Shown here one piece after another: positions 1-12,634 of a stretch of DNA of 64,000 nt (positions within the stretch are counted from its first letter, which is position 1; each line of letters opens with the position of its first letter). This DNA comes from FEN-1250 sp039918615 (GTDB lineage: Bacteria; Gemmatimonadota; Gemmatimonadetes; Gemmatimonadales; Gemmatimonadaceae): contig JBDSHG010000121.1 in NCBI GenBank assembly GCA_039918615.1, forward strand, positions 1 to 64,000. The letters run 5' to 3'. The position numbers and the translations under genes were made by a program. The notes beneath the pieces were generated by a model. That model searched no databases and had not been told where the DNA came from. It saw only the letters and a list, made by a program, of their open reading frames with translations.

Positions 1-116
1 AGCAGCGAAATGACGCCGCGCACCGGCGCCGCAATGGGACGGGCGAACGGCGCCGCCGCGAGACCGGCGGCCGCTAGGTAACACATGATGGCGATGGCGT
101 GTGCGATAACGAGCAT
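1..116 (-). CDS. N-terminus of an unidentified membrane protein (cut by window edge)
   Basis: The minus strand opens with an ATG at 116 and reads about 38 codons to the window edge without a stop. The peptide starts MLVIAHAIAIMCYLAAAGLA and is strongly hydrophobic, as expected for a first membrane helix, followed by an alanine/proline-rich stretch. The N-terminus resembles those of CcsA/YpjD-type cytochrome c assembly membrane proteins, but 38 residues are too few to be sure. It lies just downstream of the LysM gene on the same strand. Confidence 0.35.
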   Translation of the reverse strand, partial: MLVIAHAIAIMCYLAAAGLAAAPFARPIAAPVRGVISL

Positions 117-239
117 GCAGCCGCAAATCTAAGCGAGAAACAGCGGCGTCGTGAGGGAAAGCTATAGATGCGAAACGAGGCCGCGCATCTCGCGCAGCCC
201 TGCCCGAACGTGCACCACGGCGCGCGCAAGCGCCGCTGA

Positions 240-1430
240 TCAGGGCATGCGCGCCGTGAGACGTGCCTTCGTGCCGAGCTTGACTGACGGGTTCTGCTGA
301 TCGACGAGGATCAGTGTCGCCCCGCGATCGGTGACCTTCACCACCTGGCCGAGCGCGACGCGCTCTTCGGGCACCATCGCCGTCTCGTCACCACGCCCCT
401 TTACGAGGAGGCGGCGGCGCGGCTCGAATAGCGTGTACTGATCGCCGATCTTCGCGCCATCCTTGGCCGTGACGTCGATCACGACATAGCTTTGGACCGT
501 CGGCAGCACGGAGTTCGAGGCAACGAAGACAACCTTCCCTTCGGTGCCGAGCATGAGCGGCGCTGGACGCGCCTCATTGCCGAGCGTGAAGTGGTCGATC
601 GGGATGATCCCCTGTCCCGCTTCGACGTTGCTGTACTGCGTGATGATCCGCACCGTCGACGCATCGCCGTTCTCAGCGCGCTCGACCTCGACCACACCGG
701 TGGGCTCGACCATCTGCGATCCATTCTCGAGCACGGGGCCGAGCTGGAAGGCGAGATAGCGATCGCCGCGTGCGGGGACGATATCCTTTGGAAGCGTGAT
801 GTACGCGCGCTCTTCGTTCAGCATGCGCGTGCGCGGCGTCTGCGTGGCGATCCCGGCGATCTCGGCGCTGCCGACGATCGTCCCCTGATCGCTCGGACCG
901 TGCACACGGTCGAGCCAGGGTGCAGCGAAGGTCTCGCCCACGCGGACCGCAGGATGCGGGAACTGCGAAGCCGACGCGCCGAAACGCGAGACCGTCGCGA
1001 CACGGCGTGACGCGGAGAGCGAGAAGACCGTGACGCCCGACGGGCGGGGCGCTTCGGTGAGCGAGCCGGACGGCATCGGCGACATGCGGTCATCGACGAC
1101 CGTGGTGACATCGGTCGAAGTGCTGGCTACCGCGTTGCCGGGAAGTTTCAGAACCTCGTTCGGATAGATCCAGTGCGGATCCTCGACGACGTCCGTGTTG
1201 ATGCGATAGATCTCGGGCCACAGGAACGGGTCATTGAGATATTGGTGAGCGATATCCCAGAGCGTGTCGCCCTTCTTCACCGTGTGCGTCTGCCCGGTGG
1301 TCGTCGTGGTTTCCGTAGTAGTGCTCTGCGTCGTCTGCGTAGAGTCCTGCGCCGCGAGGGGCGCGGAGGCGACGATTGATCCGAGAAGCGCCGCGAGCAA
1401 ACCGCCACGACGGAACGGTACGTTGCGCAT
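240..1430 (-). CDS. LysM-domain secreted or envelope protein
   Basis: This 396-residue protein starts with a classic signal peptide (arginines, a hydrophobic core, then ASAPLAAQ near residue 28). A Thr-rich linker follows, then a LysM domain at about residues 49-97, beginning HTVKKGDTLWDI and ending in IYPNEVLKLP. LysM modules bind the glycan chains of peptidoglycan, so a periplasmic or wall-associated role is likely. The remaining 300 residues are beta-rich by eye and contain no motif I recognise. The ATG at 1430 is chosen because the signal peptide begins there. The substrate and any enzymatic role are unknown. Confidence 0.8.
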   Translation of the reverse strand: MRNVPFRRGGLLAALLGSIVASAPLAAQDSTQTTQSTTTETTTTTGQTHTVKKGDTLWDIAHQYLNDPFLWPEIYRINTDVVEDPHWIYPNEVLKLPGNAVASTSTDVTTVVDDRMSPMPSGSLTEAPRPSGVTVFSLSASRRVATVSRFGASASQFPHPAVRVGETFAAPWLDRVHGPSDQGTIVGSAEIAGIATQTPRTRMLNEERAYITLPKDIVPARGDRYLAFQLGPVLENGSQMVEPTGVVEVERAENGDASTVRIITQYSNVEAGQGIIPIDHFTLGNEARPAPLMLGTEGKVVFVASNSVLPTVQSYVVIDVTAKDGAKIGDQYTLFEPRRRLLVKGRGDETAMVPEERVALGQVVKVTDRGATLILVDQQNPSVKLGTKARLTARMP

Positions 1431-1655
1431 GTGTAGACTGTCCTGTGTTCACAAGGGAAGAAACCCGCTCGCATGACCAAGCTGTGTCGCTCGACGACGA
1501 GTGCATCGCGAGCGCCTGCGACCGAGCTGCCGGGCTACCCCCAGACGACGCCTGAAAGCGCGCAGGGTAACCGAATACGGCGTGCGGGGTTGGCGCTGGA
1601 TCGGCACTTCCGCGCTCTGGCAACGATGCGACGCGCCGGGACGGGCGGCGTCACC

Positions 1656-1692
1656 GAAACGCCGCGCGTTCATGGCAACCTCGCGGCGTTTC
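1656..1692. terminator. Inverted repeat downstream of ssb, probable terminator
   Basis: An 11-bp perfect stem (1656-1666 GAAACGCCGCG pairing with 1682-1692) encloses a 15-nt loop. It begins 24 nt beyond the ssb stop codon. There is no clear U-run, which is common in this GC-rich window, so the terminator call rests on stem strength and position. Confidence 0.5.
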
Positions 1693-1715
1693 ATGCTACA
1701 GGACGACCGTGCGAC

Positions 1716-2225
1716 CTAGAACGGCAGGTCGTCGTCTTCGCTGTCGAGATTCCCGCGGAAGTCCTCGAAGTCGCCACCTGCCGGCGCCGCAGTGCCCGCG
1801 CCCGCCCCGCGCGACCCGCTTGCAGCCGCACGCGGACGCGAGCTCGATGAGTCACCCTCGAAGCTGTCGCTGCCACCCGCCTTCCCGCTGAGCATGATCA
1901 GCTCACGCACGTTGATCTCGGTGGTGTAGCGCGTCTGGTTCTCCTTGTCCTGCCACTGCCGGTACTCGATGCGCCCCTCGACATAGACTTTGTCACCCTT
2001 CTTCAGGTAGCGCTCGACGATGTCCGCCAACGTGGACGCCTTGCTGTTCCAGACGACGCAGCGATGCCACTCCGTCTTCTCCTGCTTGTCCCCGCTCGGA
2101 CCGCTCCAGCTGCGGCTAGTGGCCAGCGAGAACGTGGCGACGCGATTGCCGCCGGTGGTGGACCGGACCTCGGGATCGGCGCCGAGATTTCCGATCAGGG
2201 TGACCTTGTTCAGGCTGCGACTCAT
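1716..2225 (-). CDS. ssb: Single-stranded DNA-binding protein
   Basis: This 169-residue SSB binds single-stranded DNA during replication, recombination and repair. The N-terminal OB fold begins MSRSLNKVTLIGNLGADPEV and contains the usual VATFSLATS and EWHRCVVWN-type strands. A Gly/Ser/Ala-rich linker follows, and the protein ends in the acidic tip DDDLPF that recruits partner proteins. The frame is open further upstream, but the start at 2225 is preferred because it gives the canonical SSB N-terminus and is preceded by an AGGAG ribosome-binding site. A good promoter-like sequence lies about 40 nt upstream. Length is typical of bacterial SSB. Confidence 0.97.
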   Translation of the reverse strand: MSRSLNKVTLIGNLGADPEVRSTTGGNRVATFSLATSRSWSGPSGDKQEKTEWHRCVVWNSKASTLADIVERYLKKGDKVYVEGRIEYRQWQDKENQTRYTTEINVRELIMLSGKAGGSDSFEGDSSSSRPRAAASGSRGAGAGTAAPAGGDFEDFRGNLDSEDDDLPF

Positions 2226-2265
2226 ATGGATCTCCTGGCAGTTGGCGAGTGACCTCGCCGGACAG

Positions 2266-2295
2266 AGTATAGAGCGAATGCGACCGGCGCGCCAA
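2266..2295 (-). promoter_or_regulatory. Putative sigma-70 promoter of ssb
   Basis: On the minus strand a -35-like TTGGCG (2290-2295) and a -10-like TATACT (2266-2271) are separated by 18 nt. The -10 lies about 40 nt before the ssb start. This is a motif match only. Confidence 0.5.
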
Positions 2296-2339
2296 CGGAC
2301 CGGCGCGGCCATTTCCCTTCTATTGCATACCCCCCGGAC

Positions 2340-2849
2340 TCACATGGGTGCGGCCGGAACGAAGTCGAGCCGCAGCACGAGCGCGTCCTCCTTCGGGTGA
2401 CGGTAGTACTCCTTCCGGCGCCCGATCTGGAGGAAGCCGCGAGAGCCGTACAGCGCTCGCGCAGCAGCGTTCGAATCGCGCACCTCGAGATAGAGCGAGT
2501 CCACCTTCGCCTTCCGCACGGAAGCGATCGCGCCGTCGAGCAGCCTCGCGCCGATGCCGTGACGGCGCGCCTCGCCCGCCACCGCGAGATTCCCGATCTC
2601 CCCCTCGTCGAGCACGAACCACGCGACGACGTAGCCGCGCACCGCACCGCCGACATCGGCGATGAGGAAGGCAACGCGCGGATCGTCGATCAGCTCGAGG
2701 AACGCGCTCCGACTCCACGGATCGCCGAACACCGCCTGCTCGATCGCGAGCACCGCGTCGATGTCGCCGTCGCGCGCCGCGCGAAGCACGAGGGGCACCC
2801 GCGCATCGTGGTGCGCCACTCCCCCTCCCGTCTCTTCGCCGACGCGCAT
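2340..2849 (-). CDS. rimI: Ribosomal protein S18 alanine N-acetyltransferase (GNAT family)
   Basis: This 169-residue GNAT acetyltransferase would use acetyl-CoA to acetylate the N-terminal alanine of ribosomal protein S18. The acetyl-CoA-binding motif A is visible as AGEARRHGIGARLL, followed by the RimI-like segments LYLEVRDSN and ARALYGSRGF. The frame is open to 2891, but the ATG at 2849 is preferred because it begins 2 nt after the tsaB stop. It is the last gene of the uvrB-tsaE-tsaB-rimI run. The linkage of RimI with TsaB is common in bacteria and supports the subfamily call over a generic acetyltransferase. Confidence 0.88.
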   Translation of the reverse strand: MRVGEETGGGVAHHDARVPLVLRAARDGDIDAVLAIEQAVFGDPWSRSAFLELIDDPRVAFLIADVGGAVRGYVVAWFVLDEGEIGNLAVAGEARRHGIGARLLDGAIASVRKAKVDSLYLEVRDSNAAARALYGSRGFLQIGRRKEYYRHPKEDALVLRLDFVPAAPM

Positions 2850-2851
2850 CG

Positions 2852-3514
2852 CTACGCCACCGGCAGCGGACGACCGTGCGCGAGCTCCCACTTCACCTGT
2901 GCCTCAGCGAGTCGCCCATAGTCGGGCTCCCACGCGGCGAGCGACACCGGCGGCATCGCGAGCCACGCACCGAGTCGCACGACATTCTCCGCCCGCGGCA
3001 GCGTGCGGCGTGGATGTTCCTCGGGTCCGATCACGGCGGCGTGCAGCAGCTCCGCCTCGCGCGCGAGCGCATCGCGATGGATGAGGCGCACGGGCGCGAG
3101 CTCCGTCACACGGTCGCCCTCGCGCTGGTACGCCGCGGCGAAGACCTCACCCCGTAGCGCGTCGAGGATCGCGACGTACGCACCGTCCGCGAGCGATGCA
3201 TCTGCCGCGATCAGCGCGAGCGACGAGACCGCAAAGAGCGGAATCGACTGCGCGAACGCGATCCCCTTCGCCAGCGATGCCGAGACGCGAAGGCTCGTGA
3301 AGCTCCCCGGTCCGGCACCGCACACGATGCGCCCCAGGTCGCGCGTGGTGATGCCGGCCTCGCCGAGCGCGGCATCGATCGCCGGGAGCAGATGCTCCTC
3401 CGCGCCACCGCGCATCGCCACCTCGCGCGCGGCGAGCAGCTCGTCGTCTCGCAGCACCGCCACGGAGCCCGTCGAAATCGCCGCCTCGAGTGCAAGCGTC
3501 AGCAGGCCACTCAT
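2852..3514 (-). CDS. tsaB: tRNA threonylcarbamoyladenosine biosynthesis protein TsaB
   Basis: This 220-residue protein has the ASKHA/M22-like fold of TsaB, the non-catalytic partner of TsaD that makes t6A37 in ANN-decoding tRNAs. Diagnostic features are the start LTLALEAAISTGSVAV, the motif GAGPGSFTSLRVS and the following KGIAFAQSIPLFAVSSL helix. It overlaps tsaE by 4 nt and is followed 2 nt later by rimI, which indicates translational coupling. TsaD and TsaC are not in the window. Length is close to the usual 220-240 residues. Confidence 0.95.
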   Translation of the reverse strand: MSGLLTLALEAAISTGSVAVLRDDELLAAREVAMRGGAEEHLLPAIDAALGEAGITTRDLGRIVCGAGPGSFTSLRVSASLAKGIAFAQSIPLFAVSSLALIAADASLADGAYVAILDALRGEVFAAAYQREGDRVTELAPVRLIHRDALAREAELLHAAVIGPEEHPRRTLPRAENVVRLGAWLAMPPVSLAAWEPDYGRLAEAQVKWELAHGRPLPVA

Positions 3515-3966
3515 CCCGCGAGGAGGAGTCTGCGCTCCTCATCCTCGGGATCGAGCTCGAGATCGATCGGCACCGCGTCCGCCGGAATGCGGTCGCCGCC
3601 ACGCTCTGGCCACTCGACGAGAATCAATGCGTGCGAGCGCAGCATGTCGTCCCAGCCGAGGTTCGTGAGGTCCTCGGGCTTGTTCAGGCGATACAAATCA
3701 AGATGATAGATCGGGAAGCGATCGCCTGTGTACTCGTGCACGAGCGCGTACGTCGGGCTCGTCACCTCGGTCGTCACACCTGCGCCGCGGCAGATCGCCT
3801 GTACGAGCGTCGTCTTCCCCGCCCCGAGCTCGCCCGCGATGGCGACGACGAGCTTGCCGTGCAGCGATTTTCCGAAGCGCTCGCCCCACGCGATGAGCTC
3901 CCCACGCGTCACCGCGAGATGCCCGCGCGGAGCGCCGTCGGGCACGATGTGATGATGCTCATCCAT
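3511..3966 (-). CDS. tsaE: tRNA threonylcarbamoyladenosine biosynthesis ATPase TsaE
   Basis: This 151-residue P-loop ATPase is required for turnover of the TsaB-TsaD t6A complex. A Walker A motif GELGAGKTT sits near residues 45-53, followed by the family segments SPTYALVHEY, YHLDLYRL and LVEWPERGG. The stop overlaps the tsaB start (4 nt), and its own start overlaps the uvrB stop by one base (TGATG), so these genes are probably cotranslated. Size fits TsaE. Confidence 0.96.
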   Translation of the reverse strand: MDEHHHIVPDGAPRGHLAVTRGELIAWGERFGKSLHGKLVVAIAGELGAGKTTLVQAICRGAGVTTEVTSPTYALVHEYTGDRFPIYHLDLYRLNKPEDLTNLGWDDMLRSHALILVEWPERGGDRIPADAVPIDLELDPEDEERRLLLAG

Positions 3967-6026
3967 CAGCGCGGCGCTCGAATGCGGCTGAAGCCATCGC
4001 CGCGCCTGGATCCGATCGCGGCCGTGCTCCCGCCGCCGCGCGCCTTCACCTCGAGCAGCTGGTCGCGCAATGCCGCTGCCGACTCGAAGTCGAGATTCGC
4101 GGCAGCCTCCTTCATCTGCGACTCGAGGAGCTCGATCAGCGTCGCCTGATCCATTTCGCTCGCGTACGTCGCCATCTGCTCGGCCACCTTCTTCGTCTTG
4201 TCATCCTTCTCGCCGCGCGCATCCGCCACACGCGTGATGAAGCGCACCTGGTCCGTGCTCTTGACCACCGACGTCGGCGTAATGCCATGCTCCACGTTGT
4301 GCGCGCGCTGAATCTCGCGGCGCCGCTTGGTCTCGTCGATGCAGCGCGCCATCGAGCCCGTGATCCGGTCCGCGTAGAAGATCGCGCGCCCTTCGATGTG
4401 CCGCGCCGCGCGCCCCGTCGTTTGAATGAGCGATCGCTCACTGCGCAGAAAGCCTTCCTGATCCGCGTCGAGCACCGCGACGAGCGACACCTCGGGGAGA
4501 TCGAGTCCCTCTCTCAACAGGTTGATGCCGACGAGCACATCGAAGTCGCCGAGGCGGAGCCCGCGGATGATCTCGACACGCTCAATGGCATCGATGTCGG
4601 AGTGCATGTAGCGCACGCGCACGCCCATCTGCTGCAGATAGTCCGTGAGATCTTCGGCCATCCGCTTGGTGAGCGTCGTGACGAGCACGCGCTCGCCGCG
4701 CCGCTCCCGCAGGCGAATCTCGCCGAGCAGGTCGTCGACCTGTCCGCGCACCGGGCGAACCTCGATCTCGGGATCGACGAGCCCCGTCGGTCGAATGATC
4801 TGCTCGACGACGACGCCCTCCGACAGCTGCAGCTCGAGATCGCCAGGCGTCGCCGAGACGAAGAGCGCGCGCGGCGTGAGCTTGAGAAACTCGTCGAACA
4901 TCAGCGGACGATTGTCGAGCGCGCTCGGCAGGCGGAAGCCGTAGTCGACGAGCGTGAGCTTGCGCGCACGATCGCCGTTGAACATCCCGCCGATCTGCGG
5001 GAGCGAGACGTGCGACTCGTCGACGACCACGAGGAAGTCCTCGGGGAAGAAGTCGAAGAGACACGACGGGCGCTCGCCAGACAGGCGCCCGGAGAGATGG
5101 CGCGAGTAGTTCTCGATCCCTGCGCACGTGCCGACCTCGAGCATCATCTCGATGTCGAAGTTGGTGCGCGACTCGAGGCGCTGCGCCTCGAGCAGCTTCC
5201 CCTGCTCGCGCAGCATCGTGAGCCGCTCGGCAAGCTCCAAGCGAATGAGCCCGATCGCGCGCTCGAGCGTCGGACGCGAGGTGACGAAGTGCTTCGCGGG
5301 ATATATCGCCGCGCGCGCGAGGTCCGCGATCGTCTCGCCGGTGACGGAGTCGATCTTCGAGATCTTCTCGACCTCGTCGCCCCACATCTCGATGCGCACG
5401 CCCTGCTCCTCGTACGCGGGGAAGATCTCGACCGTGTCGCCGCGCACGCGGAAGGTGCCTCGCTCGAAGGAGACATCGTTGCGCGAGTACTGGATGCCGA
5501 CGAGTGCGCGGAGGATATCGTCGCGACCGCGTACGTCGCCGCGCGCGATGCTCACCATGCGCGCGCGATACTCGACTGGATCGCCGAGTCCGTAGATCGC
5601 GGAGACGGTGGCGACGATGATGACGTCCTCGCGCTCCATGAGGCTCGACGTCGCGCGCAGGCGAAGGCGGTCGATGTCCTCGTTGATCGACGCGTCCTTC
5701 TCGATGTACGTGTCCGATGACGGGACGTACGCTTCCGGCTGATAATAGTCGTAGTACGAGACGAAGTACTCGACCGAGTTGTGCGGGAAGAAGCTCTTCA
5801 GCTCACCGTAGAGCTGCGCGGCGAGCGTCTTGTTGTGCGAGAGGACGAGGGTCGGCTTGCCATGCGCCTTGATGACGTTGGCGACGCTCATGGTCTTCCC
5901 CGAGCCGGTGACGCCGAGGAGCGTCTGAAAGCGGTCGCCGCGCTTGAGCCCAGCGGACAGCTCGGCGATGGCGCGCGGCTGATCGCCGGCGGGGTGAAAT
6001 GGAGCCTGGAGGTCGAAGTCGGCCAT
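3966..6026 (-). CDS. uvrB: UvrABC system protein B (excinuclease subunit)
   Basis: UvrB (686 residues) is the damage-verifying helicase-like subunit of nucleotide excision repair. Visible are the Walker A motif GVTGSGKT (about residues 39-46), the beta-hairpin region YYDYYQPEAYVP, the DESH box VVVDESH, helicase motifs GINLLREGLDLPEVSLV and QTTGRAARH, and a C-terminal UVR motif near residues 625-660 that contacts UvrC. All signature segments are intact. It lies 51 nt downstream of the Rel/SpoT gene and leads the tsaE-tsaB-rimI run. Confidence 0.98.
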   Translation of the reverse strand: MADFDLQAPFHPAGDQPRAIAELSAGLKRGDRFQTLLGVTGSGKTMSVANVIKAHGKPTLVLSHNKTLAAQLYGELKSFFPHNSVEYFVSYYDYYQPEAYVPSSDTYIEKDASINEDIDRLRLRATSSLMEREDVIIVATVSAIYGLGDPVEYRARMVSIARGDVRGRDDILRALVGIQYSRNDVSFERGTFRVRGDTVEIFPAYEEQGVRIEMWGDEVEKISKIDSVTGETIADLARAAIYPAKHFVTSRPTLERAIGLIRLELAERLTMLREQGKLLEAQRLESRTNFDIEMMLEVGTCAGIENYSRHLSGRLSGERPSCLFDFFPEDFLVVVDESHVSLPQIGGMFNGDRARKLTLVDYGFRLPSALDNRPLMFDEFLKLTPRALFVSATPGDLELQLSEGVVVEQIIRPTGLVDPEIEVRPVRGQVDDLLGEIRLRERRGERVLVTTLTKRMAEDLTDYLQQMGVRVRYMHSDIDAIERVEIIRGLRLGDFDVLVGINLLREGLDLPEVSLVAVLDADQEGFLRSERSLIQTTGRAARHIEGRAIFYADRITGSMARCIDETKRRREIQRAHNVEHGITPTSVVKSTDQVRFITRVADARGEKDDKTKKVAEQMATYASEMDQATLIELLESQMKEAAANLDFESAAALRDQLLEVKARGGGSTAAIGSRRGDGFSRIRAPR

Positions 6027-6077
6027 GCGGAAATATAACGGATTCGGGCAATGTTCGGCTCCTAATTTCCGCCGAAT

Positions 6078-8252
6078 TTACTGGCGCTTCTCCACCCGCT
6101 CCCGACGCTCCGCGCTCGAGATGCCCTTCACTTTACGGATGAGCCTGGTGATCTTCTGCAGGTGGGCAAGATTCTCCACCTCGAGGATGACCGACCCCGA
6201 GATGCTACCGCCGAGTCCCGACTTGAGCTCCATGCTCTTGATGCTCGTCCCGCTCTCGGTGATCGCCGCAGCGACATCGGCGTAGAGCCCGCGCCGATCC
6301 GAGCCCTCGAGCGCGAGACGCACCAGAAAGAGCTCGCCCTCCTGCTCCTTCCAGTCGATTTCCAGGCGACGCTCCGGCTCCTCGGCGAGCGATAGCACGT
6401 TGGGACAGTCCGAGCGGTGGATACTCACACCGCGCCCGCGAGTGACGTAGCCGACCACGGGATCACCCGGCACCGGCTGGCAGCACTGCGAGTAGCGCAC
6501 CATGAGCCCGTCGACGCCCTGGATGCGGACGCCACGCGCGGGGCCGCGCATGCGGCGCACGAGACGCTCGATCGTGCTCGCCTTCGCCGGGGCTTCGTTC
6601 GCCTCCTCCGGGAACATGAGCTTGAGCGCCTGCGCGATCGCAATGTCCCCCTGCCCAATCGACGAAATGAGATGCTTCGAGTCGTTGAGTCCGAGCGCTT
6701 TCGCGGTAGCGTTGAGCAGCGTGTCGTCGGGCTTCACGTGGCGGCGGCGCAGCTCGCGGTCGAGCATCTCGCGCCCGATCTTCGCCGATGTGTTCTGTTC
6801 CTCGACGCGAATCCACTGGCGGATCTTGTGGCGCGCGCGTCCCGTGCGGACGTGCGCCAGCCAGTCGCGGCTCGGCTTGGCCGTGGGCGACGTCACGATC
6901 TCGACCGTATCCGAGCTGCGCAGCTCGCGCGAGAGCGGCGCGATACGGCCGTTGACCTTGGCGCCCTGACAGTGCAACCCGACTTCCGTGTGCACCGCGA
7001 AGGCAAAGTCGATCGGCGTCGCGCCCTCGGGTAGCTCGATCACGTCGCCCGTAGGCGTGAGGACGAAGATCTCCTTCTGATAGAGATCGAGCTTGAGGAA
7101 TTCGAGGAACTCGTCCGGATTCTTCGCGTCGAGCTGAAACTCGAGAATCTGGCGCAGCCAGCTCATGTCCTGCTCGGCCTTGTCCGCGCTGGAGCGATTT
7201 TCCTTGTACAGCCAGTGCGCCGCGATTCCGTACTCGGCCGTCTCGTGCATCTCGCGCGTGCGGATCTGCACCTCGTACAGCTGGCGCCCCGGTCCGAAGA
7301 CCGTGGTGTGCAGCGACTGGTAGCCGTTGGACTTCGGCTGGGCGATGTAGTCCTTGATGCGCTCCTGCAGCGGCGTCCATCCGTCGTGGATGACGCCGAG
7401 TGCGTGGTAGCACTCCGGAACGGAGTTGACGAGCACGCGGACGGCCATGAGGTCGTAAATCTCTTCGTACGGCTTGTCGCGCGACTTCATCTTCTTCCAG
7501 ATCGACCAGAGATGCTTCGGGCGTCCGACGACTTCGACGTCGTTGATCCCGGCGCGCGTGAGCTCGCGGTCGAGTGGCTCCGAAAGCTGGTTGATCAGCT
7601 GCTCACGCAGGTCGCGCTTCTGCGCAACGAGCTTCGCGAGCGCCTTGTACTCCGGCGACTCGATGTACTTGAACGAGAGATCCTCGAGCTCCCACCGCAT
7701 CTGTGCCATTCCGAAGCGGTGCGCCAGCGGCGCGTACAGATCCATCGTCTCCTGCGCGATGCGGCGACGCTTCTCCTCGGGGAGATAGTCGAGCGTGCGC
7801 ATGTTGTGGAGGCGGTCGGCGAGCTTGATGAGGATGACGCGGACGTCTTTCGCGATCGAGAGGAGGAGCTTTCGATAGTTCTCGACCTGGCGCTCCTCGC
7901 GCGATTGAAAGGAGATGTTTCCGATCTTCGTGACGCCATCGACGATGTCGGCGATCTCCTTTCCGAACTCCGCGGCGACATCGGCGACGGTGACGGCCGT
8001 GTCCTCGACGACGTCGTGGATCAACCCGCACGCAACGGTGCTCGAGTCGAGATGCAGCTCGGCGAGGATCTTCGCGACCTCGACGCAGTGATGGAGATAT
8101 GGCTCACCCGACGACCGCTTCTGCCCGTAGTGTGCCTTTTCGCTGAACTTGTAGGCGCGCGCGATGAGGTCCGCGTCGAGTCGCTCGAGGCGGGCGTCAC
8201 CCAGATTCAGCTCGGGGAGAATCGATTTGAGCGTCGGAGCTGTCAAAGCCAT
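6078..8252 (-). CDS. rel: Bifunctional (p)ppGpp synthetase/hydrolase (Rel/SpoT)
   Basis: This 724-residue alarmone enzyme makes and degrades (p)ppGpp in the stringent response. The N-terminal HD hydrolase domain is intact, with YLHHC at about 52-56 and HDVVED at 79-84, so hydrolysis should work, unlike in E. coli RelA. The synthetase domain follows (LWSIWKKMKSRDKPYEEIYDL), then a TGS domain (IFVLTPTGDVIELPEGATP), a zinc-finger-like segment (SQCCQPVPGD) and a C-terminal ACT domain. It is probably the only long RSH enzyme of the organism, but other loci cannot be excluded. Confidence 0.96.
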   Translation of the reverse strand: MALTAPTLKSILPELNLGDARLERLDADLIARAYKFSEKAHYGQKRSSGEPYLHHCVEVAKILAELHLDSSTVACGLIHDVVEDTAVTVADVAAEFGKEIADIVDGVTKIGNISFQSREERQVENYRKLLLSIAKDVRVILIKLADRLHNMRTLDYLPEEKRRRIAQETMDLYAPLAHRFGMAQMRWELEDLSFKYIESPEYKALAKLVAQKRDLREQLINQLSEPLDRELTRAGINDVEVVGRPKHLWSIWKKMKSRDKPYEEIYDLMAVRVLVNSVPECYHALGVIHDGWTPLQERIKDYIAQPKSNGYQSLHTTVFGPGRQLYEVQIRTREMHETAEYGIAAHWLYKENRSSADKAEQDMSWLRQILEFQLDAKNPDEFLEFLKLDLYQKEIFVLTPTGDVIELPEGATPIDFAFAVHTEVGLHCQGAKVNGRIAPLSRELRSSDTVEIVTSPTAKPSRDWLAHVRTGRARHKIRQWIRVEEQNTSAKIGREMLDRELRRRHVKPDDTLLNATAKALGLNDSKHLISSIGQGDIAIAQALKLMFPEEANEAPAKASTIERLVRRMRGPARGVRIQGVDGLMVRYSQCCQPVPGDPVVGYVTRGRGVSIHRSDCPNVLSLAEEPERRLEIDWKEQEGELFLVRLALEGSDRRGLYADVAAAITESGTSIKSMELKSGLGGSISGSVILEVENLAHLQKITRLIRKVKGISSAERRERVEKRQ

Positions 8253-8351
8253 CCTGGCGTCGCCGTGGGGCTACCTGATCAACCTACAACGAATGGCGTG
8301 CATCGGCATCTGACGAACGCCGTGAGGGGGCGGCTGGTGCCCTGGCACAGC

Positions 8352-9065
8352 CTACAGGAGCCCTGCCTCCGCAAAGCTCACATACCGTCCCCGTCCGACG
8401 ATCAGATGGTCGTGGACGGGGATGTCGAGTAGCCGTCCCGCGGCCACGAGCTGGTCCGTCACGACCCTGTCGTCGGCGGACGGCGTGGGGTCACCACTGG
8501 GGTGGTTGTGCACGAGAATGATTGCGGCCGCGCGCTCCGCGATGGCCTCCCGGAACACCTCCCGTGGGTGCACCAGGGAAGAATTGAGAATCCCCCGAGT
8601 CACCGCAATGTCGCGCTCGAGGCGGTGTTGCGAGTCGAGCACCGCCACGTGGAACTCTTCCACAGGCAAGTCCTGCAGCCGCGACGCGAAGGCGGCGTAG
8701 ACCTCGCGGGGTGATCGCATCGGAGCGCCCTCGTCACGCCCCTCGCTCGCCATGCGGCGCCCGAGCTCGAGCGCCGCGTGGACAGTCGCGGCGCGCGCCG
8801 CGCCGACTCCGCGCATCAGGGTGAGCGAGGCGACGGGCTGCGCCGCGATCCGGCGCAACGAGCCGCCCGCGGATTCGAGAATGGCCTGCCCCAGGGCGAT
8901 CGCGGATCTCCCTGTTCCACCCGTGCCGACGACGATCGCCAACAGCTCGGCGGCGCTCATCGATACGGCTCCATGATCGCGCAGCCGTTCGCGCGGACGC
9001 TCCGAACGGGGAAGTTCTCGAATACTCAATGCGGCGGGTGCTGCTGTTCCGGCGGCGAGTGTCAC
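8352..9065 (-). CDS. radC: RadC/JAB-domain (UPF0758) protein
   Basis: This 237-residue protein matches the RadC family: an N-terminal helix-hairpin-helix-like region (ELLAIVVGTGGTGRSAIALGQ...GVGAARAATVHAALELGR) and a C-terminal JAB/MPN metalloprotease-like domain. The metal-binding JAMM motif is visible as VHNHPSGDPTPSADD with an upstream VEEFHV. The role in DNA repair originally ascribed to RadC is doubtful and the true substrate is unknown. No mobile element is adjacent. Confidence 0.92.
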   Translation of the reverse strand: MTLAAGTAAPAALSIRELPRSERPRERLRDHGAVSMSAAELLAIVVGTGGTGRSAIALGQAILESAGGSLRRIAAQPVASLTLMRGVGAARAATVHAALELGRRMASEGRDEGAPMRSPREVYAAFASRLQDLPVEEFHVAVLDSQHRLERDIAVTRGILNSSLVHPREVFREAIAERAAAIILVHNHPSGDPTPSADDRVVTDQLVAAGRLLDIPVHDHLIVGRGRYVSFAEAGLL

Positions 9066-9304
9066 GGAGGAAGTCTCACGAAAGAAGTCGGCTCGATATG
9101 GAACGCGTCCGCCCTAGATAGCCGGACGCACGCGCAACGAGACATCCCTTTCGTTCGACTCGGTAGGAACCGTCGCGGCCCCGAGGGTGTTCAGCGTGAC
9201 GCTGCGAGGAGCGCCACGACTTGCCGCTGGTGAAGAGCGCGGGAACACCAAGTGCCACCAACTGGTGAAACTCGTTTGACCTTGCCGGCGTCGGAATCCG
9301 ACGA

Positions 9305-12625
<3,321 letters not shown>

Positions 12626-12634
12626 TCGTCGCCT

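Noticed and set aside
1431..1715. A possible small gene between the LysM and ssb genes
   Set aside because: Several short frames exist on both strands but none has a start context or recognisable product; only the ssb hairpin is supported.
6027..6077. A promoter for uvrB just before its start
   Set aside because: A TATATT lies about 10 nt before the ATG, but no -35 box at proper spacing was seen; uvrB may be cotranscribed with rel.
9066..9304. A possible gene or RNA between secA and radC
   Set aside because: No coding signature, ribosome-binding site or stable fold was evident in these 239 bases.
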